From: Xestospongia bergquistia
Taxonomy: Eukaryota; Porifera; Demospongiae; Haplosclerida; Petrosiidae
Assembly: GCA_963965975.1 (NCBI GenBank)
Contig: OZ014417.1
Coordinates: 2,957,821 to 3,021,820 of the forward strand
Reading direction: 5' to 3'
Length of the DNA stretch: 64,000 nucleotides
Below are positions 1 to 12,298 of the stretch, in pieces; the stretch's first letter is position 1; the number at the start of each line of letters is the position of its first letter. The translations under genes were made by a program, and so were the position numbers. Under the pieces are notes generated by a model. It did not search any database and was not told the origin of the DNA. It saw only the letters and a program-made list of their open reading frames with translations.

Positions 1-1
1 A

Positions 2-589
2 GTCTCTTATATTTTACTCTTACAAAGAACACGAGACATATGAGTGGGCACAAATTATTGAAGATACTATCAGGTTTATTAAGAACTTTATTGTTAATTA
101 AGTATTATCATACTTGCAGAGAACTTCATGAAGCATTTCTTTCAATGAAAATACCAAGACCTCTTAGACTGTCTTCAAGACCATCTAGTACTCCAAGTAA
201 ACAAATTATAGAACCACTAAATACTTCACTTGAGGTAACTGAGAATGCTAATCAGATAAGCAATTACTGCATTATAGAGTCCTTATCCACTAACTCCTGC
301 CACTCCACTATCTAACTTGGCCTTTCCACCTCTACCTTTAACTGTTCAAGCTGAGTTTCCAATGATGACTGAAGTCACACCTACTAATGTACCAAATAAT
401 GATATACCAGTTGAAATGGAGATAGAAAATGACGATGATAACGAAAATGAAAGACCACCTGATGATAATATTCATAATTTAGAAGATGAAGAAACACAAC
501 CATTGTTAGAAAATGTGGAGGTTGGTTTGTATTACACTGAATATACATTAAGGAACAATGTTATTTTCACAGAGACCGACTGGACATGA
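2..589 (+). CDS. 3' end of an unrecognised gene with an acidic C-terminal tail (partial)
   Basis: I do not recognise this gene; its 5' part lies outside the window. A first piece reads open to about 73, where a GT donor follows. A second exon starts after the TTGCAG acceptor at 119 and reads in phase through ELHEAFLSMKIPRPLRLSSR to about 234, or onward to a stop at 313-315. A second frame from about 270 to 589 encodes a Pro-rich stretch and then an acidic tail (MEIENDDDNENERPP, EDEETQPLLEN). Joining the two requires an unseen splice or a one-base frameshift near 280. Real coding is supported by the composition and by the partial copy at 10632-10856, which keeps the acidic frame open. The tail resembles disordered C-termini in general and suggests no function. 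Confidence 0.45.
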
Positions 590-1330
590 ACATAATGGGA
601 GTTTAAATGATGAACTGTGTAGTTCAGCGTGAGTTCAAGTGTACAATACAAGCTATGTATAATGAAATGATTTTTTTGTAGTTCTACTTCTATCATATCA
701 GGAAGTACTCAAACAAAATGTTGTATAATATTATGAAAATAAATAATTATTATATAATTATGAATTATAGCATGATAAATTTAATGAACTGAAGAAAGAG
801 ATCAGATAGTAACATAATGCTGTCACTTTAATTTGCACATAAAAAGGAAATATTAGCATAATAATAATTATATTAAAGAAAGATATATATAATAACAATA
901 CTATTGTATGCATCCACAATATCATAATATTACTGGTTAAATATTGATAACTATTACTTTGGTAAATGTGAAGATCTAGAGCTACCAGCTGCTGCAGAGG
1001 AAAATAAAATCCTTAAAAAGCTAGTTATCATAGATCTAGCTGGCCAGAAACAATAATAGTTAAGTAATTGAAGACTAGTATATTATATATTAAATTAAAG
1101 AGTAACTTTGATTTAGAAATCTGAAATATATATGAGAAAAATGCAAGTATTAGGGTTATTATAGTACTTTGTCCTCTAAGGAGTGGTCTGTGGTTAATTT
1201 TAAGTTCATTGCAGGTGTTAAGATTAAGATTTTTCCTATTATTCTACACCTAGGTTATATTAAAGAAAGGACATATATTGTAGACCTGTATTTACCTTTA
1301 AAGAGTATTTTTTATTTAGAAGCTTAAGTT
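590..1330. other. 3' flank duplicated at 10857-11280
   Basis: AT-rich sequence with no convincing exon. Positions 590-1030 match 10857-11280 closely, including the stretch GTAGTTCTACTTCTATCATA and the GCTACCAGCTGCTGC region. It is the 3' flank of the preceding gene fragment and part of the same duplicated segment. Confidence 0.6.
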
Positions 1331-2620
1331 TCATTATAGTGCGTGTGGTATAGTGTATAGCTAGATACACTTGAGCTCAGTTTATGATACAACAATAGTT
1401 AATGATAGTATATAGAACAGACATGCTGAGGACAACAGGACAACTTCTGAAATAAAAGAAATAAAGGTTTATTCATTTCGCACTTATATGTAGATGAAAT
1501 ATATTATGTTTTATCATCATATGTTAGAGTCATTAAGTGTCGATTCAAAGTATTAAATAAAAGGGTATAGCATATAAATAACTGTGAGCAACTCATCCAA
1601 TGTACTGGTAGCATCCAACAATAAATTTAATTATTGAATACTTGTAGCAATGTTCATTTTGATGTAATACCTAAGCTTAATAAGATGCCTGTTCAATGAC
1701 ATGGCACATGTTATATTAAATATCAGTAAACTAACTGTGATTAGGTGGTTTTAGTAGTTCTCAAATTAATGTTATAATGTTATGAAGAGTTTGTAAAAAT
1801 ATTGATGGTTTGGTCTCATAGAGAATGCCATAGTTTGAACAGGAGATGCTATTAATCATATCAAGAAGTGTATGCATAATGTGAAAAACTTACTATGAAT
1901 GTTACATTCGTAGTAACTATTTTACATTATACAATTGTGTTCCCTGAGATGTGGGCATGTTTGAACAGGAGCTCATTGTTGGTTGATGCATATCTTTTAA
2001 AGTTAGCTATTACTGTCACTATCATATATGATGGTGACAGATACAACTAATTTTAAGAGCAAAACGATGTTATAGTCAGATTTTTTGAATCAGGTAAAGT
2101 AACTGACAAAATTTATACTTGCTACAAAGTATATTGTAATTTATAGTATTAATAATGTATGTAGTTTTATATTTATTTCACGAAACAACTCTAAATGATA
2201 TGTTGCAATACACATTTTACTCATGTATTTTCTTCCTTTAATTTTGTTTTTGACTCTCAGGAAAGACAAAACTAAACACAGTTCCAAGATAAACAGTTAA
2301 TAGTTGTTTTAATGGAATGCTTTCTGATAAAACAATTACTATTCTGTAAAATTAATTAATATATTTAAATTTGTTATCAATATTTTGAAAATATATGGGT
2401 ATAAGTGCTACAAAAAGTGAAATCACTTACTATGAATGTGTTCCCTGAAATATGAGCATCTTTGAACATGAGCTCATTGGTAATTGATGATACTGACATT
2501 AAAGGCTAATTTAAAGAATAAAAGGAGATTATAGTCAGATTCTTTGAGTCAGGTAAATTAACTAACAAACTTAATACTTTCTATAAAGTATAATTTTTAT
2601 ATTATCAATATTGATATTTG

Positions 2621-2748
2621 TTTTCAATATTCATTTTATTTCACCAAACAAAAAATGTATTAATGCCAAACGTTTCAATAGTCAGAGCGACTATCTTCAT
2701 CAGTGGCTTAAATAATGAAAGTAAAAAAAAGCTTGATATTAATATTTG
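2621..2748 (-). mobile_element. Copy-specific insertion with a hammerhead-like motif, possibly a Penelope-type or other short retroelement remnant
   Basis: Compared with the homologous stretch at about 25510-25545, this copy has roughly 128 extra bases flanked by similar AT-rich words (ATTGATATTTG and TTGATATTAATATTTG), which look like a target duplication. On the minus strand it contains CTGATGA (2697-2703), a six-base stem ATAGTC/GACTAT with a short loop, and then GAAAC, followed by GTTTGGC. The CTGATGA-stem-GAAA order is the core of hammerhead ribozymes, which are known in Penelope-like elements and retrozymes. A complete stem III and cleavage site were not established. Assignment to an element class is inference. 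Confidence 0.4.
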
Positions 2749-3116
2749 ATACTTCATAAACAATTCTACATGGCATGTTATATTTATACATGTAACAATA
2801 TATTTCCTTCCTTTATTTGCTAACTCTTGGAAAAGGTATAGAGCTAAACACAGTTCTAAGTAAAACAGTTACTAATTGTTTTAAAAGAGTTGTCTGTAAT
2901 AAAAAAATAGTTCCAAGAAAAAAAGTGATGTTATCTACATATGCAATCGCTATTGTGTATCATGTAACATTAATGAATATATTTAAAATTTGCCATTGAT
3001 ATTGTACATATGTACATATAACGACAGAGCTAAGTCATTAAAACCATAGAATAGAACAAGTTTACTGTGTTTTTATACTAATCCCATCCCTTAAACCTCA
3101 AACATTAAGTAATAAA

Positions 3117-3118
<2 letters not shown>

Positions 3119-3162
<44 letters not shown>
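3119..3162. repeat. (TA)n microsatellite
   Basis: About 20 consecutive TA dinucleotides; absent from the paralogous stretch near 25870. Confidence 0.95.
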
Positions 3163-3165
<3 letters not shown>

Positions 3166-3781
3166 TTACTTTCAGACAACATAGGTAATCTTCTTAATTA
3201 ACAAATTAAAGGACAAGCCAACAAGTAATCCTTAAACTTTTGATTCTAAAGTATACATGCTACATGTTGAATGTGTCATTAGATACTGGGGAGTTTATAT
3301 CTACCAAATAGATTGGATATATGTATGGCTTGTATTTTTTTATTGTTTACAACATATGTGAAAATGGAGAATGATAACTGAAATCTAAATGCATGCATAT
3401 TCACTCATAGAAATCAATGAATTGGGAAACTTTCAGTTGATGTGATATGGCAATTTCTGGCTTTTTGCTTCTATTCTGAAATCACTTGACAATTCCACAT
3501 AACTGGGTAATTAAAAAAATAGATTTGTTGTGCCACTACATCAATATCTTTAAAGCAATACAAGACCATAATATGAAAAATAAATCTTGTCTAAAACATT
3601 AGCTCTTAAATAATTATCAAGTTTTGGATTACCTAAAAATAATACCAAGAAAAAAAACTACTAGAGATATTTATTATAATCAATGCTAATGCTCATGAAA
3701 GGTTTGAACAACACCACAAATTTAAAGAAAATAATTTAAATATCAAACAAAATAATATTCTGCATTAAACAAGCACCCTTT

Positions 3782-5913
3782 CTACCGTTTATTATTTTGG
3801 TTGGATGAAGATTGAGATCCAATACAACAAACAAAAATGATGAAAAGTAAGATTAAAGCAATCACCATCAAAATACCAACTAAAATTGCTATCCATACAG
3901 CAGCCACTGAACAAGCATATATGTTCACTACAGATCCAAATACAAAAGCAACAAAATAGAAAAAAATCCATCCTCCCCCTGGTCCTTTGACAATGCAGCA
4001 GATAGAAAAAGTAAGTAGCATTATTGAATAAAGAAGACAAAGGATGATATGGAGAGGACTCTTAAAGGGATATGCTAATTTATCACAAAACCGACCGTTA
4101 GGAATTCTCTTAAAGTCTTCTTGGAGTTGTTCTTCATTAAGATAATCAACGACTTTTCTAACTTTATCAGCAATTTTCTCATCTTTATAAGAAGTTAAAG
4201 TACCTTTTATTGAACGTTTTTTAAGGACTTTGAGAAAATCAAGAATAAACTCAATTGGGAATTTCTGCGTCCAGAAATGATGCACAACAAAAAACATGAT
4301 CACTCCAAATATTGGTGTAACAAATGCACAACATATCATGAACCATAGCTCACCACTAAGTCTGTAGTTGATGTCAGTCACTGGAGTATTAGTAGATGTA
4401 TTAGTAGGAGTAGCATTAACAGTAGGAGTAATAGTAGGAGTAACATTAAGAGAAACTATAGGAGTAATAGTAGGAGTAGCAGTACTAGTAACAATAGGAA
4501 AAACAGTCAGAGTAACAGTAGGAGCAATTGTAGAAGTAATAATAGGGTTGTCACCAGATGAATCACTACTACTAGATGGAAATGAATTCACTTCTTGATA
4601 TAATTCATTATATTCATTGTAGTAAGTAGCTCCAATAGCAACAATCATACAAATTTGTAGTATCATAAGACCATAGGTATAGAGAACAAATGTAATCTGA
4701 AATTTTGCACCTTCAAGCACATTTTTCTTGTCACGAATTTTTGCTACAGAGTAAACTGTCCCTGCTAAAATAAATGCCCGAGCTACATAAACGAGACCAA
4801 GCTGTCCAACAAAACTAATAATATTTGATAACCATGTAGTAACACTAATCATATGAGGGTCATTATCATTGACAACAAGCTCTGTTGCAAACTGAAAAAT
4901 GCTAATAATAAGGCCTGGATAATACAACATCTCATTAACAAACACACGAGTGACATCAAATGCAGTGGAACAAGGCTTTGGACAACATTTACATTTGTCC
5001 TTGCAGCAGTCATCAGAATCTGGTTCAACTTGATTATCAATCCCTTTATTCTTTTCCTCTTTCCACTGTTTCCATTCTTTGCATGTTTTAAAACGACGAT
5101 GGTAAATATGGTAAACAGATCAAATATTGAAAAAACCATACCAATTGCACCAAATATTGTCTTAAAAAGTCCAAAGAAGTCATCATCAACATCGTTTTCA
5201 TTGATTCGATTTCTGATAAAACCTGAAAGAGAAATTAAAAAGAACAGTAATGCCCACAAAAACCCTCCATATACAGCAACCTCTCGAACAGTTGAGCCAA
5301 AAGGGGTACTAGTGAAGATGTTATGAATGCTTACCACAATATTTTTTATACCTAGAGTCTGTGCTCGTCTAATAGACTCAGTTTTAGGTATAAGATCTTT
5401 TTCTTCTTTTTGTTCTTCTTGTACACCATGTTGACGCTTTTTGAGAGGAGATAAGAGCCATTTACAAGAGTATGCAGTACAACAGCAGTTGAGGCATTTT
5501 TCGAAAGGTGAAGGACTGTACACCGGAGTAGCTCCTTCTATCATCTGTGGATACTTTGTATGTTCTATCTCCATTATTGCTACATCAACCATTAATAGAT
5601 ATCTTTTTTGGACCCAGCATTCCATTATTTGACCTTCACTTGTTTCTGTCTTCTTAACAACTTCAATTTGTTGTTTTTGCATTACAGTTTTCATTCCTTT
5701 AACAGCAATACGTTCATGTTGTTCATCTGATCTTTTTTCAATACCAATAGCTGTCATTCCAACTGTATGTTGTTCTGCTTTTACTTCCAAAGTGACATTT
5801 TCGGCCATAACATGAGGTTGCTCTTCCATAATATGGTTGGTATGAGGTTGTAATTGTTGCTCTGTTACAGGCACAGGGGCAGGCTCAATAGAAGGAATTT
5901 TTGAATCAGCCAT
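3782..5913 (-). CDS. Multi-pass membrane family protein, copy A, with one frameshift
   Basis: Member of the unrecognised membrane family. The N-terminal frame (5913 to about 5116) starts MADSKIPSIEPAP, carries a cysteine cluster (KCLNCCCTAYSCKW) and a first membrane segment, and ends in a shifted frame. The C-terminal frame (to 3782) carries the remaining membrane segments, from EMLYYPGLIIS to the hydrophobic tail ending SSSNQNNKR. The break lies at about 5113-5117. There the minus strand reads CTGTTTACC, where paralogue A' has the codons for F-Y-H-A-Y-H; one missing T in the T-run explains the shift. Otherwise A is about 75% alike to A'. Its outer loop is a long Thr/Pro/Val-rich mucin-like stretch (NPIITSTIAPTVTLTV onward) between membrane segments 5 and 6. 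Either a consensus error or a young pseudogene. The start is chosen by identity with A' and a TATA box 51 bp upstream. Confidence 0.85.
4380..4545. repeat. Degenerate minisatellite encoding the Thr/Pro-rich outer loop of copy A
   Basis: Repeats of GTAGGAGTAA/GTAGGAGTAAC with a 6-bp subrepeat and 12- to 18-bp higher periods lie inside copy A. On the minus strand they encode TPTITPTV-like repeats. Copy A' has a much shorter version at 27025-27075, so the tract has expanded or contracted in frame. Confidence 0.8.
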
Positions 5914-5963
5914 CTTTGCTATTAGTTTTGTTACTTGATTTTTAGATTAGAGCAAAATCAGTT

Positions 5964-5971
5964 CTTTTATA
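5964..5971 (-). promoter_or_regulatory. TATA box of copy A
   Basis: Minus-strand TATAAAAG lies about 51 bp before the ATG at 5913. The same element with the same spacing is present at A' (28586-28593) and, as TATATAAG, at B (14351-14358). Confidence 0.6.
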
Positions 5972-5984
5972 GAATAAGAGATGA

Positions 5985-8900
5985 AGTCACACCCTCTTTA
6001 TCTTAATAAACATTATGCTTCTTTTCAAAGCAATTCCAAGAATTTCATTCTAAAATCAATATAACAAACATCACTCATTGACATGTTTGCTTACATACAT
6101 TAACATAGGAATGCTCTATTTGATAATGTCATAAATGTTATTAACACAATAGCACTTGTAGATAACTAATACATGAATTCTGTATGGATTATTAGGACAA
6201 CTCAGTCATGTGGTACAATACTTATGTAGGGATGGCTCGGAGGGTTCAATAAAATGTATTGGCAGAGAGCACCAAATATCTCAGCCAAAATATGTCAGAT
6301 ACAGAAGTGTTTTGTTTGTCTTAATATGTAGGAATGGTGTAACAGTTGTATCTACTACCTCATTTGGATTCTTTGTATTGAACTGTGATAAGCCATCTCA
6401 ACATTCACTTCATTATTTAGAAAGTCCTTCATTTACATGTGTGATTTAAATTTAAAATTATCATGCCTTCTACAATACAGAATAATAATACATGATTGAG
6501 GCTCAGGTATGTAAGCACATAAACAAGCAACTAACAAGTACAAACTTCAACTTAATTAATAACCAGAATTCTCAATCACAAATTACCAAGTAGGCAAGTC
6601 CCAATCTCATGCACAATTTGAGGAACATGAAATCAACAATCGCATGAAAATGACTCTGTTTTCAAAGTTAGTAAACTACTTGATAAAAAAATCACTCATC
6701 CAAAATTGATTCTAGCTACAAATAATAAGCTAGTTTCTTACTAGAAAGTGTAAAGCAGTCATTTCCAAGAAATTGATAATCTAGTCTATAGTTTTCATTG
6801 GCTTATGCTTATTGACATTTCAAAATACTCTATGTAGTAAAGTTATTTTATGTGCCTCAAATTCCTATAATATAAAATAATATTATATTTTGAGATGATA
6901 CAGACAATTTTTAAAGTGTTATCATAATTAACAGTTTGTACAGCAATTCCTGGAATTGATGCTTGTCTATGTTATCAAACCTAGTGGAACAGTTCAGATC
7001 CAAAGTTAACATGCATGTGACCACATTTGCTAAATCCTAAAGATTAAGTATTAAAGTATCAGGCACAAGGAAGTGAAGTGCCTATGTATAGGGATGGCCT
7101 GGATTGTCCATTGAAATGTATTGGAAGAAAATAAATATATTACTGAAAACTGACCAAAATCTTTCAATTCTTTACAGTATTTCCTTTTATGATAAATCAT
7201 TCAATATGAATTAGTAATAGTTACAAAGACAAGGTTTCTAAGTATCAGAAAGACAATCGGTCAAATGTCATGATATATTCATCTTTTCTCTACTTCTCTT
7301 CTTTATATGTTCACTTTAATCCAATAACCATAAACATGATGATAATGATAATAACGCTATCAGAATATGTAATAATGTTTATTTGTGATCTGGTTAAACA
7401 TGGAACCCATTGTATTCCAGAATGCTATAGTTTTGCTACAGATTAACAAAACACTTGCATATAAAAAATGTAAGCAAACAAGTAAATAAAAAAATATATT
7501 TTCTAAAAATTGAAACAATTGTAGGGCTCAGTCTAATACAGACAATGCAAACAATTCAAGATAGTAGAGATGACAATGGCATCATCTCTACATAATAGCA
7601 CTGAAACAGAATGCAACAATATATCATTGATATTTTTAGTGATTTAGATAGTTGGTGAATATCCTTAATTGTTTGTGCTACCTGTGCTCTTATGCAGGCA
7701 AGATGCAATTGCTTCATTACTTCATTTTTTTAGAAATTATGCTTATTTACTTGTAGGTATATAGGAGTGAGTCAGACTATCTGTTCGGCCAGTTCTGAAT
7801 CTCAGACTGTGCCATAGTTGGTATCTTGTATTGTAAATACTAGATGGTCTGTGTATATTTTCAATGTGAATAAAAAGCTAGACTCTTTACATCATATGTG
7901 AAAGTTTCCTGGAATTCCCCAAGAAGTAAACATTTCCAAGAAACAATTCAATACAGTTTACATGAAATACTATAGATGACTTAGGTAATGCAAACACAAT
8001 GCAAATGACTTATACAAGCATACCGATAAAGTTATTTCATGAATTTCCTAGAATATAATAGTTCCTTGTACTTTCAATATGCTTTTTTAGTGTAGTGGCA
8101 TAGTTAATACCTGGAATTACTTTAATTTGAATAGGAAAGTGACCAACAAATGCTAGCTAGACACACAATAAACGAACTGGTATGAAGTACTGAAGTAGCT
8201 GAATAGTCTACTTGACACAATAAACATCTGTACATCTACATTTCTAAAAATACATGAAATGAAGGGATGGCAGAACAAACAAGACCACAGTAGGAACAGC
8301 AATATAAAAATCCTTATGTTGATTCCACACAATAGAATCTCACTGAAGATGCATAGGGCTTTAAGTTGTGGGTACTATGTAGTGATTTATACTACCATTT
8401 AAAATTTTTCTAAAAGTTATGAAAACTTGTTAGTGGTCCCTTTTTTGTTGTTTTATTTTAAGTATTACCTAATTAAGTATGTAACCAAATTATTAATTAT
8501 GCACTTCTCCTTAAACCTTAAACTGGGACTGCTAAACACTTGAGCATACAATGTACAGTCAGCAGTTTCCTCGAACATGCTATTTGCAGTTATTATTAGT
8601 TATTAAGTTATTATTACACATAATTAATTAGGTGAAGTACATAACAATCAATATGCATAATTCATTGTAGTAACATTCCTGTAGAAAACAACTTTTTAAA
8701 TAATATAGCTGTCAATATATATATATATATATATATATATGGGAGTAAGTAATTGAACTAACCAGCCAAGTGCTGTGAAGTATACACTAAGTCGTATATA
8801 TAGTATCATCTAGCCAGCCTCTCCCATAAATATCTAGCTATAGAAATTTGAGTTGACAGGATAGTCATGCCCTGCTTACAAGAGAAAGATGTATAAAAAA

Positions 8901-9360
8901 AACACAGGTAAACAAGATCAGGGCTCATTGCAGCGACATTTCTGTATCATGAATAATAAATTACAATAATAAATTATTAATCGAAAATGGCGTTTCTCGA
9001 GGAGACTTCAGTATATTAGACTTTTTTCACTGTTAAAGGGGTCGAAACGAAACTTCTAAATTGAATTCAAATTATACAAACTGAACAAAACAGTGTAGCG
9101 CCCAATTATGCTTTGAAACCAAAAATTGGCATGTAAAAGGAAATATAGCATATACACAGATATAGTAAAGAGTCTTGCAGAATGATCTGACTTTACTGCC
9201 AATAAAATTGTTGTGTCCCGAAATATTCTATGAACAGCAATATCAATATATTAAAATAGTAATTTTCAATTAAAAATCTGACGATAATTATTGAAACATT
9301 TTAGAAAATATCAGGATATTTATAACAAATTTAATCAAATGACATAATTATTCAAGAAGT
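5985..9360. other. Long intergenic region, no supported gene
   Basis: AT-rich, with many stops in all frames. The first part parallels the upstream flank of A' (28600-29600). From about 7880 to 9360 it is collinear with the upstream flank of gene B (14360-16320): TTTACATCATATGTGAA and AAGTAAACATTTCCAAGAAA occur in both. A TA tract lies at 8716-8740. An ATGGCGTTTCTCGAGGAGAC word at 8987 has a counterpart at 15876 but opens only a very short frame here. Confidence 0.6.
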
Positions 9361-9589
9361 TTAAGAAACTTATTAATATTTAAAATAAGTTCACATTGTT
9401 GAGTACAGTGAGGTCTTAAGAAGTTCAAGAAAGAGGAAAAGACCACTGAGAAGTGGGTGGAGTTTTATCAGTGAAGTGACAATTGGTAAAGATTTCTGTG
9501 AATAAAATAGTCAGAGAAATTTTTGACTATTAAAGACTTAAGTTAATAATTATAATAAACACAAATTATTAACGTGCTGTCCTTGGAAA

Positions 9590-10530
9590 TTAGTGTATTA
9601 AACCTTCATTGAGTAAGTTACATGCACAACAATAACATAGGATCATATTAGAGTGTCTGTACTGATAGAATAAAAGATTTGGTTTTACTTGTTTTCTCAT
9701 CCATTCCAACAGACTAGGTGTGGTCTGTGCTAACACAATACTTTGTACTGTCTTGTCTTTACTGTTCATCAGTTGTAATGAGAGATGACCCACAACAGAA
9801 AACAGAGCATTACTAGCTAGACTCTTATCATAAATACATTGGAATACATACACAGAAGAAGTATTAACAAAGTGTAATACACATATATAGCGACATTTTG
9901 TTCTATTGTAACCAAGTATCAATACATTTATTTATTATCTATTAAAAATTTCAAATTGGCTTATTAATTATATAGTGCATAATGTTAAAAATATTATTGG
10001 TAGATTTCATTGACCTCTTGTCCTTTATCAGCAGCAAGTAAGTTAGCTACCCAGTGAGTGTATACCTCATCAACAGGCAGTCCCCATAATGAAGCTAACA
10101 AGAACACTATATCAGTAAACTGGTTTAATTCACTACTAACTCCTCCTGATTGCTGAGATTGAGCTACTGCAGCAAACACAGCATTAGAATTAATATGAGG
10201 TGACATATTGTCTAATAGAACTATCACAGCTCCATTAACAAACTAGAGAAAAAGGCAATAAACTTAGGTTTGACTAAAGTGTAGAGTTGCCTTCCTTTTG
10301 TTCGTTTTTGAATTATTGCTCTTCCAATTTGTTCTTCTGCACCTTTAGACAAATATAATCTTTTCTTCCACCATGACCGTACAATAGGAGCATAATAAGT
10401 GAATACATTCACAGGAGAAGAACATTCAAGAATCACTTCAGCTTGTAATAGAAGTTTAAGATTTGTCTTGAGAAGACAGGTATCCAGTATTGGAAACAGA
10501 CTCACAATAGCTGGAAGAAACTATATACCT
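9590..10530 (-). pseudogene. RAB3GAP2 3' fragment, copy C1 (exons 24-26)
   Basis: Three exon copies in RAB3GAP2 order on the minus strand. The exon 24 copy (about 10518-10289) includes SWWKKRLYLSKGAEEQIGRA. The exon 25 copy (about 10242-10014) includes SQQSGGVSSELNQFTDIVFL and has lost three codons (GIP) relative to the main gene. The exon 26 copy (about 9844-9689) includes TTPSLLEWMRKQ. The coding frames are open, but the donor after exon 26 has changed and the block stops at about 10540, where it is joined to the copy of the 358-1030 segment. With no upstream exons or promoter it cannot encode the full protein. Its 3' flank (9360-9600) is one of five copies of that flank. Confidence 0.85.
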
Positions 10531-10627
10531 GTAGGACTACATGGAGTATATATATATATACAGTATGTATAATATTGAAATATTAATCTTACTAATGTAG
10601 TTGTATTATATCATCCAGTACTAGTAC

Positions 10628-11280
10628 TGGGTTGACTGAAGTCACACCTATTAATGTACCAAATAATGATATATCAGTTGAAATGGAGATAGAAAATGAT
10701 GATAACGAAAATGAAAGACCACCTGTTGATAATATTCATAGTTCAGAAGATGAAGAAACACAACCGTTATTAGAAAATGTGTCGAGGTTGGTTTGTATTA
10801 CACTGAAATATACATTAAAGAAGAATGCTATTTACAAAGAGACTGAGTGGACGTGAACATAATGGGACTTCAAATGATGAACTGTGTGGTTCAGTGTGAG
10901 TTCAAGTGTATAATGCAAGCTATGTATAAGAAAATAGTCTTTTGTAGTTCTACATCTATCATATCAGGAAGTGCTAAAACAAAATGTTGTATAATTTTAT
11001 GAAAAAAGTAAATATGAAATATAGCATGATAAATTTCATGAACTGAAGAAAGAGATCAAAGAACAACATAATGCTGTCCTTTTAATTAGCACATAAAGGA
11101 AATATTAGCATAATAATAATTATATTAAAGAAAGATATATACAATAACAGTGCTACTGTATGCAGCCACAATGTTGTAATATTACTAGTTATATAAATAT
11201 TGATATCATAACTATTTGGTGATTGTGAGGAATATCTAGCTAGAGGTACCAGCTGCTGCTGAGGAAAATACAATTTGCTA
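10628..11280 (+). pseudogene. Partial copy of the acidic-tail gene at 358-1030
   Basis: Begins at TGACTGAAGTCACACC and keeps the frame MTEVTPINVPNNDISVEMEI...EDEETQPLLENV to a stop near 10856, then follows the 3' flank of the first copy. Relative to that copy there is a one-codon loss in the Asp run and several substitutions. The upstream exons are absent; the left junction falls in RAB3GAP2-derived DNA. Confidence 0.7.
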
Positions 11281-11400
11281 CTGCAGTAACTAAAGCTAGT
11301 TTGTCAATATTTCCAAAATATCACAAAATTGTGCCCACTCCATTGTCACAGTATTCAACTCCTCCTTCATCAATGTTACCAGCTGGACTCTATATAAGTA
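11281..11400 (-). pseudogene. Decayed RAB3GAP2 exon 19 fragment
   Basis: Short stretch similar to 24030-24150: CAGTAACTAAAGCTAGTTT, then TTGTGCCCA, CATTGTCACAGT and CAGCTGGACTCTATA in the same order. It is degenerate and frameshifted, and directly abuts the end of the 10628-11280 copy. Confidence 0.65.
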
Positions 11401-12290
11401 TTCTAGCACAGTGACAAAAATGCTATGATATAATGCTAATGCTTTGTTTAAGAACATAAGAGTAATGAATAATCTCTAAGAGTAGGCTTCAGTAAATGTT
11501 GTATTGAAATGATAGGGTTAGAGGCTAAAGGTCTGGTGACTTAAGTTGTGTCACTGCTAAGAGTTATTTCCTTGGTTTAAAAGATTTATTGATGCACTGA
11601 CAGTAGAGCAAATAAAAGTCAATGATTATGGTGTGCTTAAATACTAAATAATATGCCAATCTCCTAGTTCACCATTTTCAGTCTAATCTACAAGTGTCCC
11701 AACCCTTAGAGAACCATCTTACTAATAAGTGCTATCCAAACATTGCCAGAAACTGCAAGTCAAATTCAACAATGAACTTTCAACCTTTGAATTCATTATT
11801 TGTAAATTGTGAGTAAACAAATATGAGTAGTTAAGGAGAGGTAAGTTGACCTACATCTTTTTGATGCCTTACCAAAAACATAATTATTGTCTAGCCACAG
11901 TTTTACTTGGACTTGTTAATAAAGTTGTTTGATTTCAGTTCATAAATATCACAGAGGTTTAAGGATGTTTGATACAAATATCCAGGGAAGTTTATAAGTA
12001 TTCCTGGGACCTATAATGAAACCTATCACCCTCCCATCAAATTTCTTCATGCTATGGATACAATATTATGTGAGCTTTCCAAGGTACAGCATACAAGACA
12101 ATTAATTATTAATTTACTAGCTAATGACACACGAATATATCAGATTATACATAACATATCTTAAAGCAATATATCATATTTTTAGTTCCACACTTAAATA
12201 AACTTTAAAAAATAGGGATAAATTTCACAAGATATGAATAATAATAATCACAATTAATTTAATTTAATAGCGCGAGTTAAAAGCATTTTA
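11401..12290. other. Intergenic, nothing recognised
   Basis: AT-rich, no open frame of note, no obvious repeat. It includes the 3' flank of gene B. Confidence 0.6.
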
Positions 12291-12298
12291 ACAAATAT

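Larger units (their letters stand above)
1331..3780. repeat. Left half of a 4.6-kb duplicated block (copy of 24350-26448)
   Basis: From about 1331 to 6000 this segment is collinear with 24350-28700, the RAB3GAP2 intron 18 sequence that holds membrane gene A'. Shared landmarks include GAGCTCAGTTTATGATACAA (1373; similar at 24398), the AGTCAGATTCTTTGA segments, TTTCCTTCCTTTATTTGCTA (2803 and 25592) and CCATCCCTTAAACCTCAAAC (3086 and 25831). No other gene is seen in this half. It carries one private insertion (2621-2748) and a TA microsatellite. Confidence 0.7.

Noticed and set aside
4368-4598. Plus-strand Val/Gly-rich frame
   Set aside because: Antisense shadow of the minisatellite in membrane gene A.
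4853-5326. 157-aa plus-strand frame
   Set aside because: Antisense to gene A; its composition follows the complementary hydrophobic codons and no paralogue keeps it.
8985-9060. tRNA or small RNA near a locally GC-richer stretch
   Set aside because: No cloverleaf or A/B box pattern could be formed.
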